Of a DNA stretch of 64,000 bases, positions 53,973 through 64,000 are shown piece after piece. The stretch spans positions 310,102,383 through 310,166,382 of the forward strand of contig NC_081408.1 of NCBI RefSeq assembly GCF_030272615.1. The letters run 5' to 3'. The notes beneath the pieces were generated by a model. The model was given only the letters and a program-made list of their open reading frames with translations, did not search any database and was not told the origin of the DNA. Positions within the stretch are counted from its first letter, which is position 1, and every line of letters begins with the position of its first letter. Made by a program: the position numbers and the translations under genes. Origin of the DNA: Cryptomeria japonica. Lineage: Eukaryota; Streptophyta; Pinopsida; Cupressales; Cupressaceae.

Positions 53973-56627
53973 TCTTGGCCATTTGGTGGAATTGATTATG
54001 TGTTGCATTGATGTTTTTTCATTGATGTCAACACTAGTTGTTTGGATGCTTTACTAGCACCCTTCTCGTCCTGGTAGGTTGAGTGGTTTCTAGTTAACCT
54101 GGATCTGACATGATCCGCTAGGCTCTAGTATAGTCTGGTGATGGAATTGGCATGTTCATGTTACTTATGCTCATATTTGGTCAATTGGTTTTGATCTAGA
54201 GATTAGATGCTATTCTGCTTGCTTAGAAGATTGGTTTTTGGTTCTGGCAAGGGTTTCACTGGCAGAGCTTTTGATGCAGATCTTTGTTGTATTGCATAAG
54301 TGGTGTTGGTGTAGCTTCTAATGGAGTTCTAGGATATTGTTGGTGATCATGTTCAAGACTTAGCAGATGGAGATCATTGTTGTGGCATATGGACCTATTC
54401 TTGGTCCCAGTTTATTTAGGTTATGGACCGACTTTAATGTAACATGTGGATAGGACTTATTGATGTATTTTTGGGATGTCTTGGATATTGTTTGTTTTGC
54501 CTCAGGCCGATATGGTTTGTAATTATGTAGTTGGTTTATTATCTAGCGGCTGACCTGATTGTTTAGGGTCAAGGGTTTGTATATATTGATGTAAGATCTC
54601 ATTGTAGATCATCATGGTTGTTGAAAAATGTCATGGTCAACGAATGTAATGTGCGACTAATGTAATATCATTTAGGCAGAGGAGTTGGTCAGTCATTGGA
54701 GATCGAATTGGGATTATGTAAGAGGATTTAGTCCTCTGGTATTGAGCTTAACTGGAAATCTACTCAGGTATAGGAGATGCCATCTTTTTTAGTTCAACAT
54801 TTCTCCACATTGTAGTCTAGATTTATATGTAGTCTGTGAGATTCCTTTTGTGATGAGAAGAGCACTCTAGACTGTTGGCCTTCCTGCATGTGTAGGCCCC
54901 TCAATTGTAATTAATATACTTACTACAGAAGTATTATCTGACTATGGGTAGGCTTCCCACCATGGTTTTTCCCTTTACCGGTTTTTCCATGTACAAATCT
55001 TAGTGTTATGTGCATGGCTTTTACTCTGTGATTATTGATTATGCTTAATTGGTTTATGGTGCAGAAGCACCCTGAGCATAGTGAGTTCAAGGGGTCATAT
55101 AATGATACAGGGCATTGGAGGAAGCTAGTGAGACCTATGAGGTCATTTTTAAATGTAAATGGGCCATTAGTGCCAATCAATGTAATTAAATGTAATGAAA
55201 AGGTGTAAAATTGTCAAAATTGCCAAAATAGGCCTAAAAAGGCTAAAATTGGGTTTTGAGGGTAGAATAGATAAATATGATGAATAAATGATGTAATAAT
55301 GTTTAAAAGGTCATTTAATGACTATTTGAGTGGTTTGGGGTGATTGGATTTCAAATTGTCAAGTTGACAAATGAAATTGTCAATCTTGACAACTTTTGAG
55401 CAACTTTTGTTGCAAAATGTTGCAAAAATGCAAAAAAGGATAGTTATAGGTGGTTATTAGTTACATTTCAGCCTTAGAAGGCTTTGAGAACTATAAAATG
55501 ATGTAATTAATCTGATTTTATGGAGAGATTGGATGTGGAGGTCGAGATTTGATAAGTGGAGCAATAAAAGTGTATTTTTCCTTGTATTTTTTGAGTTTTC
55601 AACATATGACAGACTGAAATTTGTTCATTTGCAACTTGATATGAATTTTTTAATTAAGTTATCTTACTGGGATGAAATTTAAATGAACTAAGAGTACTTT
55701 GGTTTTTATTTGGTGCAATTTCATTATCATTTGTGGAAGATATTGACATTTGTTTCAAAACTGTCAAAACCCTTACTAGGGCATCCAGTGGCCTCATAAA
55801 TGTAATAAATTTTGTTTAGATGTTTTTCCAAACCCTATTTTGGGAAAGGATGAGGGTAAGGATGTATTTTACTTGTCCATGGTGTGTGCAGGGTTCCATG
55901 ATGGATTTGGCATGTGCTTCATGAAGGTTTCAGATTGAAAAATAGTCAGATTTGGGGTGTGACTGCAACAGTCCTGATGCGAGGGCAGTATCTCATCACT
56001 GAACCATTGGATCTTCTTAAATTTTGGATATGTTATTTAGGGTTAATTTTGGAAGAATATTACTAAAGTGATTAAGTAAATAATATTTTTTTCAAAAGTT
56101 ATAGATCTCTGAGTACGGGTCTATCAAGAAGGACAACAAGAAGGTATATTTTGTTTATTTAGTTTCAAAGTTGTGTTTAATGGTTTAGTGGAGTATGTAT
56201 GGAAATGTATAGAGCCTAAGGGGGTATGTGAGTGTCTTTAGTACATTGGGAATGTGTGAAATGAAAGGGAGAGAGTTTTATGAGTTGTTTGGTCAACAAA
56301 TATTGTGATTTATGCTTTTGACTATCCTTAAACAGTGAGACAGTGTGTTGGGGGTGTTATTAGAGTATGTGGAGAGTAGGGGATCAAAGGTGATGTATTT
56401 AACTAATGAGAGGTCTTAAGGAATGAGTTATGTGGGTGTGGGTAAGATTCCTTAGGTGTTTGGCTAAGATCTTCCTACCCTCTGTACCAGTTTAACTGCT
56501 ATTCTGGTATTAATATTTTGGGTTTTGGTATTAAAGTTTAAATTGATAATGGTTCCTATAATCTATGATAACTGATTCACCCCCCCCCCCCTCTCAATTG
56601 TCTTCCAGTTATCTAAACTATCTAACA
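53973..56627 (+). repeat. C1 3' LTR (interrupted)
   Basis: Two parts, 53973-55056 and 56495-56627, together about 1.22 kb, match the 5' LTR of C1. The left edge is mutated to TCTTGG. The 1.43 kb insert between the parts is a solo LTR flanked by GTTTA. The tail has a run of 13 or so C before CTCTCAATTG and ends CTAACA. Confidence 0.9.
55057..56489 (+). mobile_element. Solo LTR inside the C1 3' LTR
   Basis: 1,433 bp starting TGGTGCAG and ending CTGTACCA (inverted ends with one mismatch), with an exact GTTTA duplication at 55052-55056 and 56490-56494. No internal domain and no primer site inside. Its left edge matches the G1 LTR edge at 3354 in 13 of 15 bases, so it probably derives from a gypsy relative of G1 by LTR-LTR recombination. 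The orientation is assigned from that match. Confidence 0.9.
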
Positions 56628-57522
56628 CTGGTCAATGGTAAATAAAATTAAAGTGCATAAACCAAAAAACACATAAAAACCACAACCATAACACCAAGAT
56701 TTATACATGGAAAACCTTGCAAAGGGAAAAACCACGGTGGAGATGATACCCACAATATCTATATACGTGATCAAGGTATACAAATATTACATAGAGGAGA
56801 TTGCACATGAAATCGGGCTTACTGCTCAAATGGAAGTCTCACTGACTTACACAACATTACATAGTAATTAAAAATAAAAATGAACTTGTAAAGTGCATCT
56901 GACCATGCTAGATAAGTTCCAATTTATGCTCTGTCAACCTTCTTTGTGTACCAATTTACTAATACTCTATTCTGCCCTATTCTGCTATCGGTTGAGACTA
57001 GGCACGTGAAACTGCACACAAAAGCTTCGTTTCACTAACTAAAAAACATACCTTCAATTTTTGACTTATTCACAATCAAAATCGCATTCACATTAACATC
57101 AAATCCATCGCTAAAAGATCTCCTTAAATACCCTTTTAACTTGTTGAACATGTCAGCCTCAAAAAAGAATTATAACCTATTAGCTGTCGGATCACAAGGT
57201 ATATCATGCATAATCCAGATGACCATGTTAGCCTTCACATGCTACCAAAAATTCCATGAAAGAAATTATCAAGGTCACAAGATATCTTAGTCATATCCTA
57301 TACTTAACTGGATTCCAAATACATGTTACTGGGACCAAGACTAACTGGTTATTAAGAAAAGTGTGTATATCGGTTGTGTTTAGTGTATACCAGTTGACCC
57401 AATAAAAAAAAAATGATAAATCAATGAATCCTGATGGAAAATATTGAATCCTAAAGATTAGTTGCCATCAATGACAACCCTAAATCCCATTTGCCTTACT
57501 AGATGAGTGTCAATTACCACCA
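56628..57522 (-). repeat. X3 5' LTR, main part
   Basis: Continues 48295-48386 after removal of C1 and aligns with 42430-43331. The outer end, CAATTACCACCA (57511-57522), is changed from CAATTGCAAACA of the left copy. Confidence 0.85.
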
Positions 57523-57682
57523 ACTACTACTCTGTTGGAGTAGTCAGTATGTGAGAGAGAGTCAGGATTTTAGTTGCCATCAATGACAACCCTAAATCCC
57601 ATTTGCCTTACTAGATGAGTGTCAATTACCACCAACTACTACTCTGCTGGAGTAGTCAGTATGTGAGAGAGAGTCAGGATTT
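57459..57682. repeat. 112-bp tandem duplication across the X3 edge
   Basis: Copy 1 is 57459-57570 and copy 2 is 57571-57682; by eye they differ at one site (CTCTGTTGG against CTCTGCTGG). Each unit holds the last 64 bp of the X3 LTR plus 48 bp of flank, so the duplication happened after X3 inserted and is much younger than the elements around it. Confidence 0.95.
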
Positions 57683-57872
57683 GTCAATCTAAGGGGGAGA
57701 GTTTGGTTTTTTGTTTTCTGAATCTTTGGCATTGTTGTCAAAGAGAAAAAGAAGCATGCAAAAAAATGTTTTATTTTCTTAATCTTAGGGGGAGTTTGTT
57801 GGAGATATTTTCTTTCTTTGCATTGATTTTTTTTCACATTCATATGTTGCCATCAATGCCAAAGGGAGAGAT
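57523..57872 (+). mobile_element. C2: 3' end of a copia-type element
   Basis: Non-coding 3' end with purine tracts at 57690-57701, 57786-57794 and 57861-57872; the last, AAAGGGAGAGAT, touches the LTR edge and has the TTGCCATCAATGCC context seen in X1. The rest of the element is absent, and its left part does not reappear left of X3. The class (copia or family X) cannot be told from this piece. Confidence 0.65.
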
Positions 57873-59214
57873 TGTTGGACATTGTTGCTGCTAGGATATG
57901 TTGTTGTCATTGATGTCAACATATTTGGGTGATTTATTATTGATGTGTTTGTAGATTGGTTTATTGGGATCATGGTTTGGTATATGGAGTATTTATAGTA
58001 TCATTATATCCTTATGTATTGGTTTTGGTGATCTTGAAATCTTAATTGATTATATTATATGATCCAGTTTGGAATTTGTTTTTCTGATAAGTGCTTTGCA
58101 GAGTTTGGTATTTCCTCTGGTATATTCTGATGTGATCAAATCTTGAGCTGATATTTTGGGAGATTATTTAGGATGGTTTTGTGTATCTTTATTTTATATT
58201 GTTCATGATTTGGTTCTTTGCAAGTTATCTTTCTTCGTGACAGTTGCTGCTATTTGAGTATTTTTAAGTTTCAAATGTTGATCGATGAAGATTTGATAAG
58301 TGGTGTTGGTGCAGCTATTACTGATGATTCTAACATTCTTGTTGGTGTTTACTAATTGTATTCTATTTGTCCTTATGATCCACATTGATCATTGTGCAAT
58401 TTTTTAGTGATTTTACTGATCCGGTGATGTTCTTCGTATTATGCAGTTTTCTTGGTGGTGTAGCATGTTGCGGTTGATCTTGGCATGATTACCAGTGGTG
58501 ATGAGCATTTGGAAATTTGATTTGGGTCCATGTTATGTCATGTATATTATTATATTGGTCCGATGGTTGATCTTTGTATCATCTGATGTAATTTTGTAAT
58601 TATATGTTGAGGGTTTGGCCAACCTTGTTGTCAAGGTTGATGACTTGTATAAACAGGTGGTATAATCATGTAATATGTGTATCGAGGTTGTGTCTGCATT
58701 ATCAGAGTGTGGTGTATGTGTGAATAAAAGGATTCATCTTTCAATGTGGTGTATTGAGAAAAGATTGGTGTAGCAGAGAAAACAAATGTGCCTAATTGGA
58801 GTAATCATCAGGCATTAGTAGATGCTATTATTGCAGTTCATTCAATCTCGACTGTAGTTCGAATGTTGTTGTAAGTCAGTGGGACTTCCTTGAGGGTTGT
58901 AGCCTTTTAGGTTATTGTATCTTGAGCTGTAAGCTCTAGGTAGTGTTCTTGAATGCTGGTGCATTCCCCATTGTAATTATTTTCACATAGTACTGTAGAG
59001 TATCATCTTATTGTGGGTAGGTTCCCACCGTGGTTTTTCCCTTAATCAAATTTTCCATGTCAAATTCTTGGTGTTGTGTGTTGTTCTATCAATTTTCTTA
59101 TCATTTTTATTGTTGTAGTTTATCAGATCTATATTTGTGGTTAATTTTTTAGATCCGGTAAAAATTGATTCACCTCCCCTCCCTCTTAGTTTTCCTTCAT
59201 TGTTGTTGCCAACA
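57873..59214 (+). repeat. C2 LTR
   Basis: 1,342 bp from TGTTGGACATTG to GTTGCCAACA, with TATAAACA near 58649, a CCCACCGTGGTTTTTCCC block and the GATTCACCTCCCCTCCCTCTTAG tail. It is followed by ATTGGTATCA (59215-59224), the first 10 bp of a Met-tRNA primer site. That is odd, because the purine tract to its left marks it as a 3' LTR. Confidence 0.82.
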
Positions 59215-59224
59215 ATTGGTATCA

Positions 59225-59408
59225 AAAAACTAAGAGGGGGGATGAATCAGTTTTCACCAAATCTACAAAACCAACCAGAAATATAGATTTGATAAAATGT
59301 AACAAAAACAAAGATAAGCAAATTGATAGCACAACAATCAACACCAATAATTTGACATGGAAAACCCGGTTAAGGGAAAAACCATAGTGGGAAGCTACCC
59401 ATAATAAG
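59225..59408 (-). repeat. Inverted partial copy of the C2-type LTR
   Basis: The minus strand reads the last 200 bp of the C2 LTR (blocks TGGTTTTTCCCTTAA, TTTTCCATGTCAAATT and GATTCATC-CCCCTCTTAG), lacking its final 20 bp or so. Together with 59000-59214 it forms a large inverted repeat around a 10-bp centre. C3 cuts it at 59408. Confidence 0.85.
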
Positions 59409-59933
59409 TGTTGGCATTTCAGTAGAAAGAAAGATTGTTGATATTCAATAAGGATATTGAGAAGGTTGTTGAAGATTATTGATATAACTGAAGAAGGATG
59501 ATAACTATCTTTTTAGCATTATTTTGTCATTGATGTCAAGAAATTGATTATCTGATTTAGTATCATGTTTCCATATCTTGAGAAGATTGATTTGAAGAGA
59601 ATTAAGATGTCAGTAAAAGACACATAAAGAATGTGATGAATAAGAGCAGGAATAAGTTATTCAATGGGCAACTATTACCGAGTTAGACAATGATGAGATC
59701 ATGATGTTTAGATTGTTTTTCCCTATTTGGGTTTCCACATTAAATCTGGTGTTATGATGATTATGTGTTTATGAGTTTGCATGTTTAGCAGTTTTTGGTT
59801 ATATTGCTGAAGTATAAGTTACCGAGGTTGAATATATTGATTTCATGGAAGATTAAGTTTGTATGATTCACCCCCCCCTTTCATCTTGTTAGCTATTAGC
59901 ATTTGTACTTTACAATTAGTATCAAAACTATCA
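59409..59933 (+). repeat. C3 5' LTR
   Basis: It begins TGTTGGCATTTC. The tail has GATTCACCCCCCCCTTTCATC. A tandem slip at the right end gives ATTAGTATCAAAAC then ATTGGTATCAGAGC, so the end is either TTTACA at 59914 or CTATCA at 59933. It is the shortest LTR of the copia group here (about 510-525 bp). Confidence 0.8.
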
Positions 59934-59934
59934 A

Positions 59935-59947
59935 TTGGTATCAGAGC
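59935..59947 (+). other. C3 primer binding site
   Basis: TTGGTATCAGAGC, a perfect initiator-Met site, 20 bp after a decayed copy (TTAGTATCAAAAC) at 59916. Confidence 0.85.
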
Positions 59948-60011
59948 TTTGGACTCTGGAAGAAAAGTTTAAAGGTGCTTGAGGCAAAGATCTGAAGATG
60001 TATAAAAGGAT

Positions 60012-60923
60012 GCACCGAAGTTGACCAAGTCAATTTTCTCCACATGGTAGAAAAGGATGAAGCTACATTTATCAAGAATTGGAGAATATGCAACATATTA
60101 TCTGAAGAATGATTACATTGCACTGAGCACCAACCCTATGACCTTGGAAGAGATAAAGGCAAAGCAAGAACATATTCAAGCTATGATTGAAATAACATCA
60201 TCATTGATCGACTCGGAGTTTAATGCTCTAGAAGGCTGTAATGATGCAAAAACAATGTGGACTAAGCTCATATCTGTGTATGGAGGTGATGAACATGTTC
60301 AAAGAGAAAAAGTAGATAGTCTAAGAGGACAACTTGAATCCATGAGAATGAATGAAGGTGAGAACATAACCCATTACAGTACAAGACTAAAGGAGATTGT
60401 CAATCAAATTAAAGGAGCAGGTGGAACTATTGAAGAAAAGGATATAACAAGTAAGTTGTTGAGAACCCTTCTACCAGCTTATGCTATTTGAGTCTCTGCA
60501 ATCAATGAATTGAGGTCTGTACCTAACATGCCAGTTTCTTTGGATGCTACTATTGGTAAGCTACATGCATTTGAGTTAAGTAATTTTGATAACAGTGGGT
60601 CTTCGATAAATAAAGTAGAATCTACATTCAGTTCTTTTCATATTGGTAAGTCTGATGATTACAATGATAGAATGAGTAAGTACTCTGAAGGGGATCACAG
60701 TGGTGCAAGTGAAAGATTTTGTAAGAACATGGAAGAAGTGCACAAACTATATGAAGAAATCAAGAAACAAGAAGAGTTTGAAGCACTACTAGCGAGAAGG
60801 TTACCAAGAGGCAAAGGTAAGTATAAAGGGAAGCTACCTTTGAAATGTTTCAATTGTGATAAAATAGGACATATGGCTTCTAACCACCCTGACAAAGATT
60901 CTAGTGAAAAGAGAGAATACTGA
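60012..60923 (+). pseudogene. C3 copia gag, knuckle with Cys-to-His change
   Basis: One frame apart from TAG near 60048 and TGA at 60489-60491. No start codon in this frame is evident before 60057. The core shows ALSTNPMTLEEIKAKQEHIQ, CNDAKTMWTKLISVYGGDE and LRGQLESMRMNEGENITHY, as in copia gag. The zinc knuckle reads CFNCDKIGHMASNH; the last Cys is His. The part before it is Arg/Lys-rich (LLARRLPRGKGKYKGK). Confidence 0.85.
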
Positions 60924-63900
60924 GATAATAGGTAGAAAGACAACCAATATAGAGGACACTGAGACTTTAGAAGGAGAGATAGAAAGACATGTCTAGTAGC
61001 TGATGCAGAATCCAACGATGAAAAATCTGATGAAATTGATACTGAGGAAGTTGTTTATGTGGCTATTAAAGATGGATCTGGTGAAGAAAGGTATGAAGAA
61101 AAGCCCTAATATCTCACATAAATAATAATGACTCTTGGATCATAGATAGTAGATGCTCACATCACATGACAGGTGATAAACACAAGTTTGTTAAACTAGA
61201 AGACTATGATGGAGGCTATGTAAGATTTGGTAATGATGCACCATGTCCGGTGAAAGGTAAAGGATCTATAACACTTCTTGACAATGCTAAATGTGATGAT
61301 GTATACTAGGTTGAAGGATTGAAATATAATTTGTTGAGTGTAGCACAACTAAACAATACAGGATATCGAATAGAATTTTAGAAAGGAATTGTCAAAGTTC
61401 ATGACAAGCATGGAAAGTTAGCTTCTACCAGGACACAAACAAAAGGTAATACATTTCATATTGACTCAACTCGAAACAAGTGTCTTTATGCAAAGATAGA
61501 TGATACCTGGTTATGGCATAAAAGGTTTTGTCATGTAAATTTTGACAATCTGATCAAAATAAGTAAGAAGCACCGAGTAAGAGGTCTACCCAATCTGGAA
61601 AAACCTGAGAATGCTATGTGCTGAGGATGCCAGATGGGTAAGATAAAAAGATAAAGCTTTACAAGTAATTCCTACACTTCTAAAGGAATTTTAGATCTAG
61701 TACACACTGATCTGTGTGACCCTATGAAAGTTCAAAGTTACTATGGTGATAAATATTTCATATTATTTGTGGATGATTACTCAAGGATGATGTCAGTCAT
61801 GTTTTTAAAAGAAAAATCAGAAGCTTTTCAAATGTTTAAATGGTACAAGGCAAGAGTTGAAAATGAAACAGGAAGACAGCTGAAATGTCTTAGATCTGAT
61901 AGAGGAGGAGAGTTCACGTCTGATGAATTTAACTTTTTCTGTAGTGATCATGGTATAAAGAGACAAGTATCTGCACCGAGAACACCTCAGCAAAATGGGA
62001 TAGCTGAGAGAAGGAACAGATCAATTATGGATTGTGCAAGAACCTTGATGATAGAAAAGAGGGCACCTCAAACATTTTGGAGAGAAGCAATCAGTACTGC
62101 AGTTTACACCTTGAACTGAGTTCAACTGAAGAAAGGAACTATGAAGACACCATATGAGATTTGGTATGACAAGAAACCTAATGTAAGTTACTTTAAAATC
62201 TTTGGAAGTAGATGCTATGCTCACAAAGATGATAGAAATAGAAAGTTTGATAAGAAAAGTGAAGAAGGAACATTTCTTGGTTATTCTTCTAGAGGTAAAT
62301 CATTTAAATATCTGATCAAATCATCTAACAAAATAGTGGAAAGTGCAAATGTGAAAATTGATGAATTTGTAGAAAGAAATGATGAAGGAAATTCCAAAGA
62401 ACTAGAAGATTATGAAGAATTTGTTTATGTTCAACTAAGAAGTCCTACTGAGAAAGCTGCTGAAGAAAATGAAAATAATGTCCAGTTACCGAGTGATGAA
62501 GAAGATCATACAGAACCTACCAAGCCTATATTAGCCAAATATGTTAGAAGACATCATGCATCAATTCAGATTATAGGAGATAAGGATGATCCAGTGATGA
62601 CAAGGAACAAACTAAGACAGAACACATGTCTGATATCTGAATTTGAATCGAGAATAGTGAAAGAGGCATTTAACAATGAAGATTGGGTAAATGCTATGAT
62701 AGAAGAGATTGATCAAATCAAGAAGAATGACACATGGACACTGATCCCAAGACCAAAGGACAAAAATGTAATTAGTACAAAGTGGATTTTTAGAAACAAG
62801 CTAAATGAAAAAGGTGAGGTCATTCGCAACAAAGCAAGACTAGTTTGCAAAGGTTATGCTCAAGAAGAAGGAATAGATTATGGTGAGACTTTTGCACCTA
62901 TAGCTAGACTTGAGGGAGTAGGAACATTGTTGGCATATACTGCTTTCAAAAATTTCAAGGTATATCAAATGGATGTTAAATCTGCATTTTTGAATGGTAT
63001 ACTAGAAGAAGAAGTTTATATAGTATAACCTAAAGGATTTGTTGAAGACAAGGGTAAAGATCAGGTATGCAAACTGAACAAAGCTTTATATGGTCTAAAA
63101 CAAACACCTAGAGCATAGTATGAGAGACTACACTCTTACTTAATCAAGATTGGTTTTATAAGGACAAGTAAAAACAATAATATGTACATGAAGAATGATG
63201 AGGACAATGGAATACTGATCTCAGCCATATTTGTTGATGACATTATATTTTGTGGAAATGACTCCTTATACAAAAACTTTGGAAATTAAATATGCAAATA
63301 ATTTGAGATGTCACTAATTAGTGAGATAAAGTATTTTATAGGTTTACAGATATTGCAAATGAAAGATGAGATTTTCATTACTCAATCCAAGTACATAAAG
63401 AAATCTTGAAGAAATTTTGAATGGAGGATTCTAAACTAGTAAGTACTCCTATGACTACTAACTATAAACTATCAAAGAATGATGAATTTGCATCTATTGA
63501 TGAGACACTTTACCGATCTATGATTGGAAAGTTGCAATATGTTGTGCATAGTAGACCAGATATAGCACATATAGTAGGTATTGTTGCAAGATTTTTTGCA
63601 GATCTTAAGGAAACCCATATGACAGCAATCAAGAGAATTTTCAGATACTTGAGAGGCACTGAAGATTATGGCTTAGTATATGAAAAGAGGAATAATTTTG
63701 AATTAAAAGTTTATACTGATGTTGACTGGGTAGGCAACATAGATGACAGGAAAAACACAAGTGGTGGAGCTTTCTTTTTGGGAGAAAGACTAGTAAGTTG
63801 GCTTAGTAAGAAACAAGGATGTATTTCACAGTCAACAATAGAAGCTAAATATGTTGTTGTAGCATTGAATTGTACCGATATAGCATGGATCAAATAACTG

Positions 63901-64000
63901 TTGGAAGGTATAAATGAGAAAGTTATCGAGCTAGTAATTATATTCTATGATAATACTAGTGCCATTAACATTTCAAAGAATCCAGTAATGCACTATAAGA
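60924..64000 (+). pseudogene. C3 copia pol (protease to RNase H), truncated by window
   Basis: Protease reads WIIDSRCSHHMTGD near 61138-61180, where the active-site Gly is Arg. Then GAG-pre-integrase (WLWHKRFCHVNFDN, 61510s), integrase with D in HTDLCDPM (61708s), D in LRSDRGGEF (61890s) and E in PQQNGIAERRN (61988s), RT with [13 protein letters not shown] (62967s) and IFVDDIIFCG (63229s), and RNase H with YTDVDWVGN (63713s). Stops and shifts: TGA 61621, TAG about 61651, TGA 62117, TAA 63027, TAG 63117, and a frame change plus TGA near 63395-63420. The long open stretch 62141-63028 makes it the best preserved copia here. Confidence 0.88.

Larger units (their letters stand above)
48387..56627 (+). 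mobile_element. C1: Ty1/copia element nested in the X3 LTR
   Basis: 5' LTR 48387-49596, gag-pol about 49655-53650, 3' LTR 53973-56627 with a solo LTR inside it. The internal domains are gag, GAG-pre-integrase, integrase, RT and RNase H; the protease active site is deleted. X3 LTR text resumes directly after 56627. Flanks CAGTT and (C)TGGTC match only if transitions are allowed, so the duplication is degraded. Confidence 0.9.
34391..57522 (-). mobile_element. X3: family X element on minus strand, split by X2 and C1
   Basis: Read on the minus strand the element is: 5' LTR (57522-56628 plus 48386-48295), internal region 48294-43332, 3' LTR (43331-42430 plus 34485-34391). Without the insertions the LTRs are about 987 and 997 bp. 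X2 splits the left LTR, C1 the right one, and the halves align once the inserts are removed. The internal region (4.96 kb) has the same layout as X1: Met-tRNA primer site, ORF1, spacer, ORF2, two purine tracts and no pol. A possible target duplication is ACTGT (34386) against ACTAC (57523), two transitions apart. Confidence 0.85.
59409..64000 (+). mobile_element. C3: Ty1/copia element, runs off the window
   Basis: 5' LTR 59409 to about 59914 or 59933, primer site, gag, and pol through RNase H at the window end. It is inserted in the inverted LTR, with ATAAG at 59404-59408 as the possible left target duplication. The right end is outside. Confidence 0.88.

Noticed and set aside
55201-56480. 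Host gene or intron inside the 3' LTR of C1
   Set aside because: The insert has inverted TGGT/ACCA ends and an exact 5-bp duplication, has no ORF of note, and matches the G1 LTR edge, so it is a solo LTR.
57523-59214. Complete element from C2 to C3
   Set aside because: Purine tract, LTR and primer-site stub do not bracket an internal region; the C3 LTR differs in sequence and length from the C2 LTR.

Overview
The window is nuclear plant DNA made almost entirely of LTR retrotransposons inserted into one another; I found no host gene, rRNA or tRNA gene. Ty3/gypsy and Ty1/copia elements, initiator-Met-tRNA primer sites, AT-rich spacers and dense nesting point to a large-genome seed plant. A gymnosperm would fit, but the sequence does not prove it. 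All conventional pol genes are broken.

Layout. 1-5.8 kb: a chromodomain Ty3/gypsy element (G1), cut by the window start, whose gag-pol stays in one frame broken only by stop codons, followed by LTR-like DNA. 5.85-6.47 kb: an LTR tail joined to an antisense piece of family X (X4). 6.9-10.08 kb: a 5'-truncated copia (C0) with its 3' LTR. 10.08-21.37 kb: a Tat-like gypsy (G2) with two RNase H domains, the archaeal-type one unusually lying between protease and RT, plus a long extra ORF after integrase. 21.4-26.5 kb: antisense relics (a G-patch fragment, a possible plant-mobile-domain relic) and AT-rich DNA.

26.5-57.5 kb holds the most interesting material: three complete copies (X1, X2, X3) of an LTR element family with no protease, integrase, reverse transcriptase or RNase H. 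Each has ORF1 (long coiled coil plus three to five CCHC zinc knuckles, Gag-like), a 300-560 bp spacer, and ORF2 (about 1,050-1,110 codons, a recognisable but unnamed protein family). The LTR tail, primer site and purine tracts match those of the copia elements C1-C3, so copia machinery probably moves family X in trans.

Nesting order: X3 (minus strand) is oldest. X2 inserted into its left LTR and copia C1 into its right LTR, within about 2 bp of the same LTR position. A 1.43 kb solo LTR then inserted into the 3' LTR of C1. To the right, 57.5-59.4 kb holds the 3' end of another copia-type element (C2), its LTR, a 10-bp primer-site stub and an inverted partial LTR. A last copia (C3) runs off the window end from 59.4 kb.

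Decay pattern: in G1 and in X2 ORF2 the reading frame is unbroken over 1.1 thousand codons or more, yet each carries 11 stops, mostly TAG at expected Gln or Trp codons. This is what C-to-T decay of methylated CHG sites would leave. X2 ORF1, in the same element, has no stop in 450 codons.
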